Positions 61,903-64,000 of a stretch of 64,000 nt of DNA are shown piece by piece. The DNA is from JALXCH01 sp964495805. Lineage in GTDB: Bacteria; Calditrichota; Calditrichia; RBG-13-44-9. Positions within the stretch are counted from its first letter, which is position 1, and every line of letters begins with the position of its first letter. The stretch is taken from assembly GCA_964495805.1 (NCBI GenBank), contig CAZBWV010000052.1, forward strand, positions 23,337-87,336, given 5' to 3'. The notes below the pieces were generated by a model, which saw nothing but the letters and a program-made list of their open reading frames with translations, was not told the origin of the DNA and did no database searches. A program made the translations under genes and the position numbers.

Positions 61903-63861
61903 ATGAGGTTCCGGGTACTATGGTTAGTTGTTTTAGCCACATTGTTTGTTTGGTTTAGTTTCTCGGGGGCTGCCCAGACAAAGTTTGTTCCGTACAAAAT
62001 GAAAAAAGAGGTAAAGGCGCCCCGACCGTTTGAGCGACCTTTATCCAACTATCAGGTTGCCAAAGGAACCATGAGTGCGCCGAATTTGATGAATTCGGTT
62101 CTGTTTGACTCCGCACGGAATGGTTATGGCTGGTATGTCAGCCAGATGCATTCGGTGGACCTGGCCGTAGATGCCAGTGGAAAACCATGGGTTGGTGCCT
62201 GTTACCGGAAGTACGTACCGGGCGATCCCAATACCGGGATTATCGGCGTTATGGAATTGGATGTGGATGCAGGCTTTTCCTACGACAACATGACTTTTTT
62301 CGATTATATTAACAACCTGTCTCCTTATGGGATTGGTGGTCGTTATCCGAGCTTTGTCGCCACCGATATGGGCCCGGTTCCGGTCTGGAATCAGTACATG
62401 TCCGGTAGTCCTCCCACCGAAGTTTCTGATGGATACATCAGCTTCGACCTATTCGGTTGGGGACCGTTTGCCGGTGGTTTTATTAATCCGGTAAATGTTA
62501 CTCCGAATCCTGGCCCCGGTGTCGGTGGTTTGTGGTTAGGGAGTAGTTCGGTAGTGAAAGATGCAAGTGGAACATATCATTATGGTGGTGTGTGGGAATG
62601 CCATTTAAACGAAGGTGACTTCACCTGGGTGCATGGCACCAGCACCGATCTGAGTACCTGGACGTTCAATGATGCGGTGATTAACTGGCCCAAAACCCTT
62701 TTCGAAATGAATAATCCCATTTTTTATTGGGGAACCGGTGGCTTCGGTGCCTGGATGTCCACAGGATATTATGTCGGTTCTGCCGATCAGGATTTCAAAG
62801 TAATTTTGTGTACCACCGACGATTATGGCCAGACCTGGAATACACCTGTGCGCTTTGAATGGAGTGATCTGGGAATTCCTGATCAGATTACGCTGGCTGA
62901 CTCCATCATCAATCCCGAAACCGGTACCTATTATGTGGGTCCGGCGGAATTGTTGTTTACTTATGATTTTGATATGATCATCACTCCGGATAATGTGATT
63001 CATTTCGTGGGAACCCTGGGCTGGGGTGTGCCCGCTGCCAGTGGTGGGTATTATCCGCATCCCAAATGGTCCGGATTCTGGCATCTGTACAGTGCCGATC
63101 ATGGTCAGACCTGGAATATGGCCCGAATTTACTGGCCTGCTGGTTTCCTGGAAGGCGACTCCCTGGGTAATTACACGTTTACCAACGAAATCGATATCAG
63201 TTACGATGAACAGGGTAACCTGTACACGGCCTGGGTGGATCGTGGTCGCACCGATCTGACTCCCTCCCCGGTACCACGCCGAAGTGGTGGCGATGATTTC
63301 AATCTGGACCTGTGGGCCTCTCTCTCCAAAGATGGTGGGGTAACCTGGTCCGAACCGCTGCATGTGGTGGAAGATAACAGCGTATGTGTGTATGGGGTGC
63401 GTCTTTCTACACGTGCCAAATGGTACGAATCCGATAACGGCAAGACATATATCGGTTACATGATTGCCGATCTCTCCCGTCCGTTGCCTCCGCCTGTGGA
63501 GATGCTGGCCGACCACGTCCAGTGGTACTATCTGGCCGAAGCGAAAAACTTCCCGGCACCCTGGAGTAGCATCGAACAGAACTCCCAGACGGTGCCCACC
63601 AGCTTCACCGTGTTCCAGAACTATCCCAACCCGTTCAACCCGCAGACTAACATCAAATTCCTGCTGAACAAGAAGGATCTGGTGGATGTCGCGGTGTACA
63701 ACGTGTTAGGCGAGAAAGTCGCTCAGTTGCATCGGGGTGTGCTAACTCCGGGTGAATACACTTTAACCTGGGATGCCAGTTCACAACCCAGCGGTATTTA
63801 CATTCTGAAAGTGAGCACCTCGACGGATCAGCGGATGACCAAAATGGTTCTGGTGAAATAA
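61903..63861 (+). CDS. Secreted Asp-box (sialidase-fold) protein with type IX sorting domain
   Basis: 652-aa protein. The signal peptide spans about residues 1-25 (WFSFSGAAQ). The body contains at least three Asp-box motifs of the BNR/sialidase beta-propeller type: TTDDYGQTWN, SADHGQTWN and SKDGGVTWSE. The C-terminal ~85 residues (from about 567) are a type A sorting domain with YPNPFNPQTN and SGIYILKV, the address for type IX secretion. Catalytic sialidase residues (Arg triad, RIP motif) are not evident, so it may be a binding or surface protein rather than an enzyme. It has its own promoter and terminator. Confidence 0.87.
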   Translation: MRFRVLWLVVLATLFVWFSFSGAAQTKFVPYKMKKEVKAPRPFERPLSNYQVAKGTMSAPNLMNSVLFDSARNGYGWYVSQMHSVDLAVDASGKPWVGACYRKYVPGDPNTGIIGVMELDVDAGFSYDNMTFFDYINNLSPYGIGGRYPSFVATDMGPVPVWNQYMSGSPPTEVSDGYISFDLFGWGPFAGGFINPVNVTPNPGPGVGGLWLGSSSVVKDASGTYHYGGVWECHLNEGDFTWVHGTSTDLSTWTFNDAVINWPKTLFEMNNPIFYWGTGGFGAWMSTGYYVGSADQDFKVILCTTDDYGQTWNTPVRFEWSDLGIPDQITLADSIINPETGTYYVGPAELLFTYDFDMIITPDNVIHFVGTLGWGVPAASGGYYPHPKWSGFWHLYSADHGQTWNMARIYWPAGFLEGDSLGNYTFTNEIDISYDEQGNLYTAWVDRGRTDLTPSPVPRRSGGDDFNLDLWASLSKDGGVTWSEPLHVVEDNSVCVYGVRLSTRAKWYESDNGKTYIGYMIADLSRPLPPPVEMLADHVQWYYLAEAKNFPAPWSSIEQNSQTVPTSFTVFQNYPNPFNPQTNIKFLLNKKDLVDVAVYNVLGEKVAQLHRGVLTPGEYTLTWDASSQPSGIYILKVSTSTDQRMTKMVLVK

Positions 63862-63870
63862 AGTATTCTA

Positions 63871-63905
63871 CGGGGTTCTTCCTGAGAATGGAAGAACCCC
63901 GTTTG
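63871..63905 (+). terminator. Hairpin terminator after the Asp-box protein
   Basis: A 12-bp perfect stem (CGGGGTTCTTCC / GGAAGAACCCCG) with a 7-base loop. The tail (TTTGTTATT) is a weak T run. Nothing further is seen up to 64000. Confidence 0.8.
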
Positions 63906-64000
63906 TTATTGTGCGATTTGGTAAATTCTTTACCAATTTAAATTCAGGATATATGAATCGAGTGAGTGCGATAGCTTCAGGAAATTGGATGAGAATACGG

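Noticed and set aside
1..64000. CRISPR arrays, tRNA or rRNA genes, insertion sequences
   Set aside because: No regularly spaced repeats, tRNA arm consensus or transposase genes were seen on reading through the window.

Overview
The window looks like chromosomal DNA from a bacterium of the FCB (Fibrobacterota-Chlorobiota-Bacteroidota) superphylum, plausibly a Calditrichota- or Ignavibacteria-like lineage. Three kinds of evidence support this. Two secreted proteins end in type IX secretion (Por) C-terminal sorting domains. Several intergenic regions carry the TTG-N19..21-TAnnTTTG promoter pattern known from Bacteroidota rather than the classical -35/-10 pair. Many genes start with TTG or GTG. 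Coding DNA is dense, while intergenic DNA is AT-rich. The exact phylum is an inference; no 16S rRNA or tRNA gene was seen.

Region 1 (1-21.8 kb) is one long block of transcription and translation genes on the + strand: the 3' part of rpoC, then rpsL-rpsG-fusA, the S10 and spc clusters, secY-map-infA-rpmJ, and the alpha cluster rpsM-rpsK-rpsD-rpoA-rplQ. It ends at a strong hairpin terminator. Notable points are the missing adk between secY and map, zinc-type versions of several r-proteins, repeated TTG starts, and a long charged tail on L17.

Region 2 (21.8-33 kb) holds a secreted GHL10-type glycosidase-like protein that may be leaderless, urocanate hydratase (hutU) and a DUF5916 outer-membrane-type protein on +. 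A - strand operon follows: lysS, a LolC/E-type permease, a LolD-type ATPase and recG.

Region 3 (33-43 kb) is a Pil-Chp-like chemosensory operon: a response regulator with a long acidic linker, a stand-alone receiver, CheW, a PilJ-like chemoreceptor and an 1834-residue CheA-receiver hybrid with three recognisable HPt domains. No CheB or CheR is present.

Region 4 (43-53 kb) has a periplasmic beta-helix protein ending in a TonB C-terminal domain, a deoxynucleoside kinase, a family-4 glycosyltransferase, a KamA-family radical SAM protein behind a long leader with mutually exclusive RNA stems, histidine ammonia-lyase (hutH, - strand) and a large beta-helix protein with a type IX sorting tail.

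Region 5 (53-58.1 kb) is a membrane-bound uptake [NiFe]-hydrogenase locus: small subunit, large subunit and a b-type cytochrome on -, then a terminator and a second cytochrome paralogue. The maturation protease is convergent on +. The small subunit carries all six cysteines typical of oxygen-tolerant group 1d enzymes, so the enzyme probably feeds electrons from H2 to quinone and tolerates O2.

Region 6 (58.1-64 kb) has a TPR lipoprotein, mannose-1-phosphate guanylyltransferase, a small unknown protein and a PilZ protein in one operon, then a secreted Asp-box (sialidase-fold) protein with a type IX sorting tail. No complete mobile element, CRISPR array or rRNA operon was seen. The best candidates for something undescribed are the structured leader of the KamA-family gene, the beta-helix/TonB fusion and the extended chemosensory kinase.
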